A stretch of 64,000 nt of DNA from Paracyclopina nana. Its lineage: Eukaryota > Arthropoda > Copepoda > Cyclopoida > Cyclopettidae. Of this stretch, positions 41,373 through 53,084 are shown one piece after another. The notes below the pieces were generated by a model. That model saw nothing but the letters and a program-made list of their open reading frames with translations. It was not told where the DNA came from and did not search any database. Positions within the stretch are counted from its first letter, which is position 1, and each line of letters starts with the position of its first letter. A program made the position numbers and the translations under genes. The stretch lies in contig JAGUCH010000007.1 of assembly GCA_019096065.1 (NCBI GenBank), positions 3,990,501 through 4,054,500 of the forward strand, given 5' to 3'.

Positions 41373-43605
41373 TCAAGATGAAAGTGTTTGGCTTATTTCA
41401 ACTGCCAATGCCCGAATTCCACGAAAAATGGAAAATCCCGTCGGCCTAATTTCTTCGGGTGGCAGTAGAAATCCACGGAGTCCTTTATCTGGCAGCTCTA
41501 AAAGAAATACCCATTTGATACCCATGCTACCTCGAGCCCAATCATCTGATCCTCCAGAGGCCAAATATTGGATATGAGGCGATGATCCCACAACGTAATT
41601 CAGCCCTTTTGTTGCAGCCTCGATTTCGTTTGCGACAATTTCTCCCATATAATGCAACTCACGCCAATCAGGAATCTTTTGCTCAGTGTAGCTCCAGGGG
41701 TACATAACTTTTTGCCCATAATTATGAATAGCCAGGTAGCTCTGAGAAAAAATTATGGAAAAACTCTTTAAAAACCGAACCTTTATGTAATATTTACCAC
41801 GATGCTAGGTTGAATGGATTTGACAAAAGCTGCAATGTTTCTAGATTCTGGCTCCGAAAATGGAGCAGGTCCAGAATAAGTTTCGAGGCAATTCAGCTGA
41901 GTTCCACCTTGGAAATTCAGCGTGGACACGTCAGACCAATGGTAGCCAAAGTTCCGATTTAAATCAACTCCGTTGCAAGGATGCAGCAAGAGTCCTGCCA
42001 ATCCTCCAAAGGAAGCTCGATTTTTCCTCCACAATCTATCAACCACAAACGAAAATTCATACCTACGTTTAAGAATGACAAAGTTTTTAAAGTGTGCGTT
42101 TCGAAAAATGGCCTCAAATTTTTTTTTTACCCATCTGGGTTGGCAACTGGGAGAATGTAGAAATCATAATAATCAGTCAAATCCTCATTTCTTCTGTGGT
42201 TCTCCACCAATTCTCTCATTATATAAGTGGCAGTAGCTGGAGCAATCCATTCCCTAGCATGGATACCTAGCGTAAAAAGCAAAAACGCATTATTTCAGCT
42301 AGGGAGATTTAAGCTGATCTCAATACAAGGACACAAATCATAATCAAAATTCAATCACCAGCTTCAATGAAAATGGCTGGCTTGTTAGCATATGCATTTG
42401 AGCCAATTTTGAGCAGAAGCATTCTCTTCTTTTCCACAGTTGCTCCAATGTCAATGACAGATGCCAAATCAGGGTAACGATCCTCGAGGTAGTACATGTA
42501 TTGATATATGACATCCAGTCTTTGATATCGGATCCAATTCATGGAATGACCTGGGAAATGGGAAAACGTTTAGAGCTTTGGTCGAAATATTTTGACCTAT
42601 ATTAAATATCAGTGCAGAATGTTGAGAAGGTCATTGCACCACGACGACCACGTGACGAGCCTTGTACGCCACGACTATGTGCGTAATAATTAAGCTTTGG
42701 AAGGTCAGTTATTCTTTTAATGCCGCTCGGGGGCAAAGTGAGGCAATTTCCTCAGAGCATATAGCAACAACACGATGAAAATGACGAAAACAATGGACTT
42801 TTTGGAGTTTTGACAAATATACAATCATTTCTTTTTACAAACATCTCACTTTAACGATTATCTGCTTGTACAATTTTTGTATGGGAAAATAGCAAGGGAG
42901 AACGCTATATTGAATAAATGTATCATTATAAAGGTACTCACCTCTGAATTTGCGAGCATTTTGGACTGGCCTGTTGAAGTGCGAATTTGCATGCAACGAA
43001 GGGAAGGCACGACGAATTACATTGGACCAACTTGAAAAAGGAACATAACCCCCTAAATATAGCAGTGAATTGTGTGCACCAATTGCTAAATTGTTGTAAA
43101 AGACCTTTTTTCCGTTTCCAATTGAAATTATCCACTCGGTTAGACACTCGATCTGGCTTCATGCGAGTATCCACCTTCTCTAATTGATTATCAATTTCCC
43201 TTTGTACGTCATCTATCAGAACCTCAAGGGAATGATTAATTATTTTTAAGATGCTCCACAAATAGTCGGGCTAAACTTACTTGGTGATATAATTTGTGCT
43301 CTTTCAAATAATTCCTTACAACTCTGTATTGTGTTGGCGAGACCATGAAATCAACGCTTGAATTGACAGCAGGAGTAGTCCAAAAGTCCACCCCTCAAAG
43401 CATAACTTTTAGAGCTCTTTTAATTTCCTATGTTCACTGTGTACTTACTGCTAGACAAAAATCTTACGACATCTTCATCAAGCTGAGAGTCGATTCTGAC
43501 AAGCATGTAGCTTCCATAGGAAGAAGAATTGTGTCCATTGGACGTAGTTGTAGCAAAAGATAAAAAGCAGAGGACGAAACGAATCAGTCTTGGATAATAC
43601 GTCAT
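41373..43605 (-). CDS. Secreted M14 zinc carboxypeptidase (A/B type)
   Basis: Seven exons, 43605-43449, 43393-43281, 43222-43105, 42550-42359, 42266-42131, 42062-41798 and 41741-41373, all in phase, 449 residues. A signal peptide (about 1-22) is followed by an activation-peptide region (exons 1-3, for example QYRVVRNYLKEH and VLIDDVQREID), then the catalytic domain. The zinc ligands are in GIHAREW (HxxE) and AIHNYG (third His). The substrate-binding Arg is in DLNRNF and the catalytic Glu in LLELPDKGLRGFLLP. The enzyme should remove C-terminal residues from peptides outside the cell, probably in the gut. Where CPA has the mobile Tyr248 after DW, this protein has DDWARGSMG, so that Tyr seems absent, as in some invertebrate relatives. 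The join between exons 3 and 4 crosses the longest intron (about 555 bp) and is the least certain. Confidence 0.9.
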
Positions 43606-43844
43606 TTTCGTGTCCTCATTGTCGGACCAGAGATTCCCATGACACTGATCGCGTTTTCACAGGCCACCGTGCGTACACATACGCAACATATGCGTAACTC
43701 GCGTGTGACGCTCGCTGCGCCATTTCTTGTAAAGAATAATCTATTAACGCCAAATAAAAAAGGACTGTGCAATTGATAATTTAAAACCAAAGTTTGGCTG
43801 CAAGACTGTATTTCGTTATGTAACGACCAAAGAAGCTTTTTTCA

Positions 43845-43887
43845 CATCAGAAAGCCGCTTAATGTAGCTTTTAGGCGACCTCGTCAT
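43845..43887 (-). promoter_or_regulatory. Candidate SECIS element in the 3' UTR of the selenoprotein
   Basis: On the minus strand, 74 bp after the stop codon of the SelW/MIEN1-family gene: ATGA, then 11 bases, an AAAA loop start, and CTGAT on the other side. GAGGTCGC can pair with GCGGCTTT (8 bp, some G-U), and AGCT/AGCT outside could form helix I. ATGA, AA and TGA at these spacings are the SECIS core. Confidence 0.6.
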
Positions 43888-43960
43888 TTCCAGCTTTTTC
43901 AAAGGTTACATCTACTCAATGCAGATGTGCAGTAGTTAGTCTCTCTCGTCCTCGTGTGGG

Positions 43961-44312
43961 TTATAAAATAACACAATTGGACTGGGTCTTTTGAACTTTA
44001 ACCGGTTCACCCCCCTTTGCCACCTCTTGGACTATGGAGACCACTTCTTCGAAATCCGGAAAAGCCATCGTTTTCAGCTTAGAGTGAATCTCTTGGCTGT
44101 TCACCTTGACTTCGAAGGAAGTTTGACGTCCAACGCGGCCATCAACTTGCGCACTGGGAACGGCAGCCTATAAGGAGTGACCAAAACGCAATTAGTCATA
44201 ATTAATTAAGGCTTGATTCGGAGCGTACCTTAATGGCATGAGCCAGTTCCCGGTAACGCGGGGCGTAACCTCACCCGCCACAATACTCAATGTCTACACG
44301 TACTTGGTTCAT
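43961..44312 (-). CDS. Selenoprotein of the SelW / MIEN1 (Rdx) family with an in-frame UGA
   Basis: Two exons, 44312-44229 and 44167-43961, phase 0, 96 residues if the TGA at 44273-44271 is read as selenocysteine. The N terminus is MNQVRVDIEYCGG-U-GY, i.e. the CxxU redox motif of the thioredoxin-like Rdx family in place of CxxC, directly after the first beta strand. The rest follows the family fold: YRELAHAIK, SFEVKVNSQEIHSKLKT, FPDFEEVVSIVQEV. The C terminus CVIL is a CaaX-like prenylation signal, as in MIEN1 (Rdx12/C17orf37). A SECIS-like structure lies in the 3' UTR. An ordinary stop is unlikely because conserved family sequence continues in frame across an intron. The likely role is thiol redox signalling at the inner face of membranes (known for MIEN1; inferred here). 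Confidence 0.82.
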
Positions 44313-45292
44313 GGTTTTTACCGACTGTCAAAGGTTAAAAGTCTCGTGTATCACTGCGAAGAAGAACACAGAAGAGAATCAGGTAAACGCTGCTGCATTC
44401 GAGAGCTCTCGTTTCCATATCCTAGGTTACCACCATGTTTTAATGGAATTCACTCAAATAGTAATTACGCTTTTGCTTCGCTCCGTTTGACACACTTTTT
44501 TTAAAAATACATGCGCATGCGAAATAATTACATTTAAATAAACAGATTGATGTACGAAAGTTTTGACTGTTTTCACGATTAAATATTTCTAAAGAGGGCA
44601 ATGTAGCAACACCGAAAATGATGCGACCGATCTTAACTCCAAATTTTGGATGCGAATAAATCAAGCAGAGTTTTCAATAAAAATTGTTTACCTGTTGCTT
44701 CCTAGTTTGTGCAAATGGCCCAAAATGGTGACTGCGTACAGAAAGGTGACTCAGCTACCTGAAAGAACGAGGTTGAGAATGTACGTACTCAATCGTGCCT
44801 TTCTTGGACCTTGCAAGTTACATCAACAATCGTCTTCAGCAGCTGAGCTTTTTTATCTAGACTGACGTAATATATGCAATGTCAAGAGTTAAGTTCAAAC
44901 ACAACCTAGAAAACTTTTCATCGGAAACATGGCTCAAAAATCGGTCGGTTTCCAGATGATCAACTCAAATTTGTCACGCTCCGAAATTGTTTTGATTTCC
45001 ACCATCTTTAATTGAAAGCGATAACGTTTGCCAGTAGCCATCAAGCCTCATCTTTGACGGCTCAATGCGTTCGTGCTATCGCATAAGAACTGCGTTGTCA
45101 TCGGAACATTTTCCGCGACTCACGCAACCTCGTCTAACTTTTTCCGCTTTATAATACATCGAACATTATCCCTAATGCAAGCGGCATGAAAACGTGAATG
45201 AGAAAGGAATTTTAGCTTCCTGTATGCGCTCTAAGTGAATGCTTTTGGCCGAAAAATTAACTTTTGCCTTAGCATTAACAAAAAAAAAAATC
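44313..45292. other. Intergenic, no gene seen
   Basis: AT-rich DNA between the selenoprotein start and the tRNA gene. Frames are short and overlap on both strands with no splice or family support. The selenoprotein promoter must lie at the left end. Confidence 0.45.
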
Positions 45293-45364
45293 CTCCCCGT
45301 CGGGGAATTGAACCCCGGTCTCCCGCGTGACAGGCGGGGATACTTACCACTATACTAACGAGGA
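45293..45364 (-). tRNA. trnD-GUC: tRNA-Asp (GUC)
   Basis: 72 nt on the minus strand, a complete cloverleaf. The acceptor stem TCCTCGT pairs with ACGGGGA (one G-U) with discriminator G. The D arm contains TAGTATAGTGGTAAGTA (A box). The anticodon stem-loop CCCGCCTGTCACGCGGG has GTC in the loop. The T arm is CCGGGGTTCAATTCCCCG (B box). There is no intron. A run of 12 A on the plus strand (45279-45290) gives an oligo-T terminator just downstream for RNA polymerase III. Confidence 0.97.
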
Positions 45365-46938
45365 TTCGCTGGAAACGTGTAGGTTTGCGTTATATTTTAA
45401 ATAGGTAAGCAAAGAGTAATCCTGATAAAAGGCAGGAAGAACATGGGTAGTTGGAAGATCTATTGACTTCTGAATAACAAATACTGCCAAGCAATTTGGA
45501 ATAAGTGCTTTCAGCTTTCGGAGATTGATCGTTGTCATCAAAGGCACTTTTCAAATAAAAGGGGAAATCGACCAAACGCGCAAACTTGCTATTTCAACAA
45601 CTTTTCCCCTCCTCCTATGCAACCTCATCGCAATCGCTCGCGACATTCCATACACAAAATCAGTCTTTTTACGCGGTGGGCGAAGGGAAACACGCGATGA
45701 AACGGAGTCTGAAAAAATTCGTTCGTTTGATTTGCGACCTCCGCAAATTAGAAAGTGTCTAGTCCGCAATCTTTTGTCGGAGGTGAGTTGGCATTCTTTG
45801 CCAAGGGAAAAGGCGAGCTTTTACGAACGAGCGCGCCTTAATTATTCAGTTTGTGTGCCTTCGCAACGTCTTAACGAAAGCAGTCGCCATGGAAATGCCC
45901 GATGGTCGCTCGTTCTCCACTATTGATTAGCCCCAAAACTGCGCGCGGAGCGATTGAGCGAATCCCGACGAAATCGGGCATTTTTACTTAGATATGTAAT
46001 GCCGTATCGCGGTGGTAATGCTCGGTATCTCGGGTGCTTTCGCTGCCGTGTCGTTGGTGTCCGAATGGCGAGAGAGAAGCTCTCTAGCTTCTTGTAGCTC
46101 ACGCACAGTTTATGATTGCTCGGTAGCACGACGCGGCACAATGCTAAGGCCACTCTACTATAGAGCTTGGTGCTCGCCAACGAACACTTTTGTGCTTTGA
46201 CTGAAGCCAGGAGGAAGAGGCTCATATAGTTACAATGCAACGCATATAATGCACGCGCATTGATGGTGCCAACCCCGTCCAAGGCCCGTGATTTTTACCC
46301 AAGGGACCAATTAGGCCTCCAGGTAAGCGCGCAATCATCACATTTTGCGGTAAAAGTCGTCATGCCTTGTTTGACATCCTGCTCGGCATCGTAGACGCAA
46401 AACGAACGACCCATTTAAAAGATATGACGTCAAACGGACGGGCGGGCACGATCGGTAATTAACATGTCTTGCTAACTGATTGTTGCGATCGCGACCTTAA
46501 GTCGAATAAGAAAAAAAGCGTTCTCGCGTAATGCCATTTTTCCGATTTATGCCGTGCATGGAAAAGTCGTCAAACGAACGCGTGATAAAAGCAAACGTAA
46601 ATAAATCGGGATTCCGATTGATGTCACCTGCCGATATCGGTGCAAGGTTATGGAAATAGTTACAAATTAATGAATAAGCGCTTCTGCTGCATCATCGCCG
46701 CATGCTTTGCGCTCGTTATCTCAAAAGCTCATTGCGACGAGCCCATGTAGGCTATGGCCATGTTTACCATACGTTGCAGCCGGCCTCGATCCGCACACGT
46801 AAATCGCAGATAAGAGCCGACGTTGCTCGCCATCGTAGTTGAGGTGGAGTAGGCGTTGGCGCAAAATGTGATTCACGGCGCGGCTTTGCTCCTTTTTTTT
46901 GCAGAATATAATGGTCAAAAAAGAGGCGGAAAATCGCG
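45365..46938. other. Intergenic upstream of the glycosyltransferase, no gene seen
   Basis: About 1.6 kb with relatively many CG dinucleotides and several overlapping short frames on both strands, none with family or splice support. The right end is probably the 5' UTR and promoter of the GT31 gene. Confidence 0.45.
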
Positions 46939-48603
46939 ATGATGAGGTGGTTTCCACATGTCAACAGCTTCAAGGTGTTCTACGCGCTCGTCGGTTTGAC
47001 GTTCGTCGGCCTGCTCGCCATCGGCAACTTGGTGCGGCCTCTGTCCAGGCAAGACCCCTCCGGATCGGGCGAAAGCCGGCCCGAGATGAGGGTTCCGCTC
47101 ATGGTGACGGGACAAGATGAGGCCTTGGCGTTGCCAATGCTCGAGGAATCTCCCGCGCCGCCCATCATGGCCAACGCCACGTCCAAATTGGCCTACGGAT
47201 ACGACTCCGTCAAGGAAAAGCTTCTCAAGGCGAAGGCCCGAGCCGAAAAAGCCAAGAGCCGTACCGCGGAAATAGAGCAGCCTCCGGCCAAGGAGGAGGC
47301 GGCGGAGGCCTCCAGATCCACGGGCCAGCCTCCGCGCGTCAAAGAGGACGACAGCTCGGTCTCGTCGCGCAGGAAGGTGGCGAAACGCGTGAAGATCACG
47401 TACGACAATCCCGACGTCTACAAAGGCCCCTTCGTCGAAGGCTGGCCTCCGTCCAAAGATCGGTACATGCCTCGCTACATCCGGCCCGACGAGGACACTT
47501 TTCCCATTCGGCCGCCCATCACTCACTTCTTCGGCTGTAACTTGCTCGTGATAGTGCATTCGACCATCGACGCTTTCAACGACCGCATGGGCGTCAGAGA
47601 CACTTGGCTCCAATACGTGACGCAAAATCGGGTACAGAACGTCTCCGTCATTTTCCTCATAGGAAACCAGAACGCGTACGGCAACGTCACGGAGCTCACC
47701 AAGTAATGCCATCGTATATATAGTCCATATGCTTGTAGTCTCTAGCATCCTATTTTACGTTTCAGGGAGAGAATTTCGCTCGAGCATGCCAAATACAATG
47801 ACATTTTGCAGGCCGACATGGTCGACCACTACAACAACTTGACGCTCAAAAGTGTTTTCACGATGAAGTTTTTCCTCAACGAGTCCAACTTCTACTCGCC
47901 TCCGCCCTATCATGTGATGAAAGTTGACAACGATGCGTACCTCAATTTGCCTCAACTGATCAAATTGCTGACGGACAAAAAGTTGGAGAAAACACCAATG
48001 TACCTTGTGGGCCATAGGTACGTAAATATATTATCTTTCGGAATTTCGCCGCACGCGACTTTTCTTATTATTGTTGCCTGCAGGTTTGGCACACGGAAAA
48101 AGCCCCCTACACCCATCAGAGTTCCCAAGAACAAGTCGAGGCAAAAGCTGACAAACAAGTGGTGGGTTCCCAAGTACCTTTTCAACGGGTCACGATATCC
48201 TGTGATACTAAGCGGGTCCGGTTACGTAACGACCCGTCCAGCAGCCACGTGCCTTTTCAACGAATCCATGAGCTTGCCTTTTTTCCACCTGGAAGATGTA
48301 TTTTTGACCGGATTCGCGGCCGAAAATTGTGGCGTGGCACGCTACCACACTGATGGATTCCATCCCAACGCGGTGAATTTTGCAGATCTCAAAGAAAACG
48401 ACGTTTTGTGGCACTATCTCAAGACCAAGTCCGTGCATCACATGCATCACGTGTTCATGTACAACGAGCTGCTTTCCAATTACCTGCAAGTGAACGAGGA
48501 GCTCAAAAGGCTGCGAAACGTGCGCAGTAGTAATTGCAAAATTAAAACTGACGACGATGAAGAAAATGAGGATGACGTCGAGGAAACCATCCATCAAAAT
48601 TAG
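46939..48603 (+). CDS. Beta-1,3-galactosyl/N-acetylglucosaminyltransferase-like protein (GT31)
   Basis: Three exons, 46939-47702, 47766-48017 and 48084-48603, in phase, 511 residues. It is a type II Golgi membrane protein: short cytosolic N terminus, signal anchor at about residues 11-30 (FKVFYALVGLTFVGLLAIG), a long Lys/Glu/Ala-rich stem to about 150, then the catalytic domain. GT31 motifs visible are RDTWL (with the preceding FNDRMGV), VIFLIGN, YNNLTLK, the metal-binding DxD as VMKVDNDAYLN, YPVILSGSGYV and EDVFLTGFAAENCG. The family adds Gal or GlcNAc in beta-1,3 linkage to glycan acceptors. The WxxxxC element usually found between YxNLTLK and the DxD motif is not present (FTMKFFLNESNFY instead), so this is a divergent member whose donor and acceptor cannot be predicted. 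The C terminus is acidic. Confidence 0.88.
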
Positions 48604-48714
48604 CCCATTATTTAATATTTACTATATGCGATACAAAAGTGTCGTTATGATAATATTTTCGCGTGTCATGAGTGAAGCCACTTCATATATAAATACATAC
48701 TACTCTAGGTAATA

Positions 48715-49007
48715 CTAAAGGAGTGTTTGTTCCGACTCCAAAAACAGGCGGACTCTTCGGTTATGCTTGGAGAAATAGTCGTCCTCCATGGGTTTCTGCT
48801 TGAGAATCGACTTGGTTTTGCTCTGAGTCTGATTGCTCGACGAACTCATCATCAAACCTGCAATTTAAGCGCGCATAAGCAAAAAGTCACCAATCAGCCA
48901 AGAAGTGCCTTACCTTGGCCTTGATGCTGCTGACTAATGGCATTTCTGCTCGGACCATTATTGCTACTGTAGCTATAAGTGATTTCGATTGTGTAGCGTT
49001 GAGACAT
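48715..49007 (-). CDS. Small two-exon protein, function unknown
   Basis: Exons 49007-48914 and 48857-48715 join in phase across a 56-bp intron with a GTAAGG donor and TTGCAG acceptor, giving 78 residues. It has a Ser/Asn/Gln-rich N-terminal part (MSQRYTIEITYSYSSNNG) and a more ordered C-terminal part (KSILKQKPMEDDYFSKHNRR...FLESEQTLL). There is no signal peptide, membrane segment or cysteine. It lies tail-to-tail with the GT31 gene (111 bp between stops). I do not recognise a family. The in-frame splice and non-random C-terminal block are the reasons to list it. Confidence 0.5.
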
Positions 49008-50163
49008 TTTGTGTGCTGAAAATAGTGGCAACTCCTCTCAAGCAATATGTGAATCAAGGCTTGCTCAACAAAGTTGTCGGTCACCTGAGAATTGAGGCAA
49101 CACTAATCTTCTTTTTAGGGATCACAGGATAGTTGTTGCTGCTGCAACATAATGCGCGCGCGCGCGTGCGCAAGTTGAGCAACTATCTTAGAATTACCAG
49201 ACACAGTCCAGATTCCGGTGTATATAAATGTAGCTCCCCTGAAAAGTTCGACGTTGCTCACTGGCTGGGCTATCGTTTATAAGGACAATCACCTTTTGGC
49301 AGCATGTAGGCTATATGATTACATATTGTGCTCCAGCCCCTTTATTTTTTGAGCTCGCCTCGGCGATTGAACTCGGCCAAGATAACGATTAAAACTGCGA
49401 CAGGAGCAGCTTGCTGAAATTATGCCTTTATTTCAGCTCCTCACTTCTCCACATGTGTGTAATTTTCACGAAACATGTGCGAAACAAGGCATAAGCACTT
49501 TAACGAGGCGAAAAAAGTGATAAAATACTGTTATGTAGCTATAGTATACCCTAGCATGCTCAAAGCAGCAAAGCGCTAGCTACAGCAGCTTGGAATGTCT
49601 TATATGCAATAATGCAATAATTAAATTGAATGTCACGCAATGGCTTTTATTTCGGTTTATTCATAGATATGCTACATTCCTTAAAGGTATTTAGAATGAA
49701 CGGGAAAGTGAGGCTGCATGAAGCTTCAAACAAAGACGCTCGATATTTAAAGGGAGGATTCTCTGGTTATATTTCGTAAATTGGTGCAATCATTCCATTA
49801 TGACAAAGTCATTTTCTGCTCGTTTGAGCGACACAAAGACAACTTCCTTGGTACGCTCTTAAAACCATTCATATGATCATACTTTGCACAAAAAGCTTCA
49901 GCTGTCAAATATGGCGCATTCCTAACACCTTTTTTTCTTACAAGTAAGACGCGCGTGACTATGAAGAATCTGGGCCAAAAATTCAATAAATATAAGGGCA
50001 TACATTCGTGGTATATACTACTACGTGCAGGTTCTTTATTGTTTATTTATGGCCGACCATTAGGAGAAAAAATTACATATTTTCAGCAGCCATGATTTAG
50101 TGCTATTAACTCAAGACCAAAAAGTCAAAAATTGGGTCAGTTGTGCTTTGTAGGCCTTGCAAG
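49008..50163. other. Intergenic, no gene seen
   Basis: About 1.15 kb of AT-rich DNA with a GCGCGCGCGCGTGCGC tract near 49154-49170. No convincing coding frame. The right end should hold the promoter of the DEG/ENaC gene. Confidence 0.45.
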
Positions 50164-52818
50164 ATGGGAGACTTAGAGCAGCAGCAGCCTTCTTCTTCCG
50201 AAGGCTCCAAGAAAAAGGCCTTCTTTTTGCCCTCAAATATTGCTGCATCCATAAGATTTGCCGATTTGGATCAATGCTGCTGCTCCGATGTTCCATGTCT
50301 GTCAATTCTCAAAGAGTACTTTGAATCCAGGTAAAATCCTCAGCATAATCTGATTTAGCCTGTTCATGCCACTTTTTGAAAGCTCTTTGCATGGATTAAA
50401 ATATATAACTCAAGATGGACGCCATTGGACAGAACGAATTTTATGGACCATTTTGTGCATTTGCGGATTCATATTAACCATATACTTCATTGTTCCCATA
50501 TGGATAAAATGGAGTAGCCAGGTAACAGTAAAGGTCAATAGTGCATAATTAATCAAGGCCGTGTAATTAATAAAAAAGAGAACAGTAATCCTGGCTATCA
50601 TGCAACTACTACTAATCGTTTAATTACTTTTTTAAGCCAACTTTGACTACATTGGACTCGACAAACTATCCCGTTTGGGAAATTGACTTTCCGGCTGTCA
50701 CTGTATGCTCGCCAAACAAAGTTGTGGAGGAAAAGCTGAAAGTTTTAGCTGGAAAGCCACCGTAATTTCCAGCTCATATAATAAAACATACGTAGTAGAT
50801 GAAGAAGGCTGCTTCATTTTTCAGATGGAAGGAAGCTCTTGGACAAAGGCCATTAGCAGAGTTAAAAAAGTTGTTTGAATTGGCCATAAAGTTCAAGAAC
50901 CCAGAGATGAGATATGTTTTTCAAGGCTTGCAGGGATTAACAGAGACAATTTCCACAGGCCAAGTCACTGCTGCACTCATTGAAGTAAAAATATCATTGG
51001 AAAAATATTAGGATTAAAAAAATTTTTATGTTCATTCAAGATTATGCCAAATTGCACGGATTTCATTAAGGAGTGTTGGTGGCAAGGTGTGCAAGAAGAT
51101 TGTGGGTCAGTGTTTGAGCTCAGAAAAACTGATGAAGGATTCTGCTGCTCATTTAATGCATTGAGGCAGAGTGAAACTATTGACATGTAGGTCTACTCAT
51201 GCATATAATGAGTTCATTTTTTAATTGTTGCATTTATTATACCCTAGCTCATCAATTAGGCAAGACAACGATGAAGATACATTCACCAAGTAAGCTAGCC
51301 TAAATAAAAAATACATCTTGTCAGCAATGCACTTTCATTTTTTCGTAACAACTCTTCTATCATTATGTAATGGAGAGGATTTCAAAGTTTCCAAGAGGAG
51401 TTTTTTGGTGATACAAACCAGGAAATAGCCTCACTTTTTGATTCTTTCCTCGACGAGGAAGATTTGCAAGATTCAGAGGAGCTGGCCAAAAATGGATCAA
51501 GTTATTATGTAGTGTCCAAAACGAATGTGCGAAGGGTGAACAATGCAAATCATAATCGTGGCTTGACTTTGCTACTGAACGACTCCTCTGATGACTACTT
51601 CATCACCACAGAGGATTTTGTTGGATTCAAGGTGAAACCTTTGAATCCGGATGATATCAGCATATACTTTATAATTTTCATATGCAGCTGCTTATTCATG
51701 ATCCGAGTGCTTATCCGGAATTGCAAAGCAAGGCCTTGGCCATCGGACCTGGCCAAGAATATTTCATCACCACATTAGCCAGCCACACCGATGCGTATTC
51801 AAAAGGCCTTTTTTATTGGTGTAATAGCTAAATATCATTTACTTCCATTTAGGTCCAGCCGTATTAGGGATTTTGCCATCACTGCCAGGAATTGCCTGTT
51901 TGCAGATGAGCGCCACGAGCCCGACTCGCTAGTGACCATGTTCAAGGATTATTCAGAGGAAAATTGCCTTCTAGAATGTCGAGCTAGACATTTAGTGGAC
52001 ACATGTGGATGTCTGCCTTTTTACTATCCAAGGCTAGATATTTTTCTCGACTTTGACCTGGTAAAAAATTAGTTATAGCTTTTCGGGATTTTCCATACTT
52101 ATATTTAGCTTTTATATAACTGGAGAATTAGTTATGATTTTGGGTCAGTAGATCTTCACTGAAGTTGGAGCTTTTTTAGAAAGGCTAAAAATAAGTCGGC
52201 TGGCTTAGCAATAGATTTAATTGTGTGTAGGCTAGCTAGTTTTTTCTAGTAAATTGGAGCAAAAGCTAATTTATAGCTCCTTTTTGGCACTTTTTCCTCC
52301 GCGAGCAGCAGAGCAATGTGACCACGTGCGACTGGAGTGGACTGGAATGCTTGGCCAATCATTCGGATCTTTTGGACTCGATCCGGCCAACGATGATGCA
52401 TGGCAAAATACCCATGACCCTTAGACATGATCAAACAATTGGAGCCGAATGTCGTTGTCCACCCGCATGTCGCAAAACGCGATACTCGGCCACGTATTCA
52501 TCTGCGCGATTTCCCAATAAGGTGTCCAAGTACAAGCTATCATCACAAGTGAATGACCTCTCCTTGGTACATGTCTACTTTGGCGATCTGAAGATGATCC
52601 GGTACATCACAGATGAGCTCTTTTCGTGGCAAGACATACTCGCCTCGTTTGGAGGCTTGGTGGGCCTGTGCACTGGATTCAGCTTTTTGAGTGCAGCAGA
52701 AATCCTCTACTTTTTCACCCTGCGATGCTCGATGCCACTGTGTCGCAAAAAGAGGAGTAATCGACTGCATGCCATGGACGCAGATGACCATTTGGTGATG
52801 ATCAAGGTGGAAGACTGA
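50164..52818 (+). CDS. DEG/ENaC (pickpocket-like) sodium channel subunit
   Basis: Ten exons, about 50164-50330, 50383-50521, 50637-50761, 50825-50984, 51041-51186, 51248-51289, 51376-51631, 51688-51818, 51853-52060 and 52306-52818, all in phase, about 628 residues. These channels are amiloride-sensitive, non-voltage-gated sodium channels in the plasma membrane. The cytosolic N terminus leads to TM1 in exon 2 (ILWTILCICGFILTIYFIVPIW), then the family motif FPAVTVCSPN. The large extracellular domain is cysteine-rich: CWWQGVQEDCG, NCLLECRARHLVDTCGCLPFYYP, CRCPPACRKTRY. TM2 has the pore and selectivity segment (FGGLVGLCTGFSFLSAAEILYFF, containing GFS). The end of exon 8 (tat tg|gtg) and the exact start of exon 10 (52306 or 52309) are the least certain boundaries. 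The ligand or stimulus cannot be predicted. Confidence 0.9.
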
Positions 52819-53084
52819 GTGTGATGAAACAAATCTAACAATGTTTATTGCACTGGTCACAAATCGTAATATGTGTATAACAATATCACTCATTAGTTAA
52901 GAATAGTAATATATAGAATTCATGTACTCTAAAATCTTCAATGCATTGCGTGTGTAGTTGTGTTGGAATTAAAAGTCACTTGCACCTATTTAGTAGTAAA
53001 TAAATTGTGATGTGTTCTGACAAAATACTTTCGGATGGTATATAAGTGGTATGCATATTCAGTGGTGGCAAGTTGCACTGGCTG

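Noticed and set aside
42938-43105. Continuation of the carboxypeptidase exon 3 frame beyond 43105
   Set aside because: The extension does not resemble the M14 family, and a donor at 43105 joins exon 4 in the right phase.
44271-44273. TGA in the MIEN1-like gene as a disabling mutation (pseudogene)
   Set aside because: It replaces exactly the redox Cys of CxxC, the rest of the frame and splice sites are intact, and a SECIS-like structure follows.
45525-46282. Overlapping frames upstream of the GT31 gene on both strands
   Set aside because: No family similarity, no splice support, and overlapping on opposite strands in a CG-rich stretch where long frames arise by chance.
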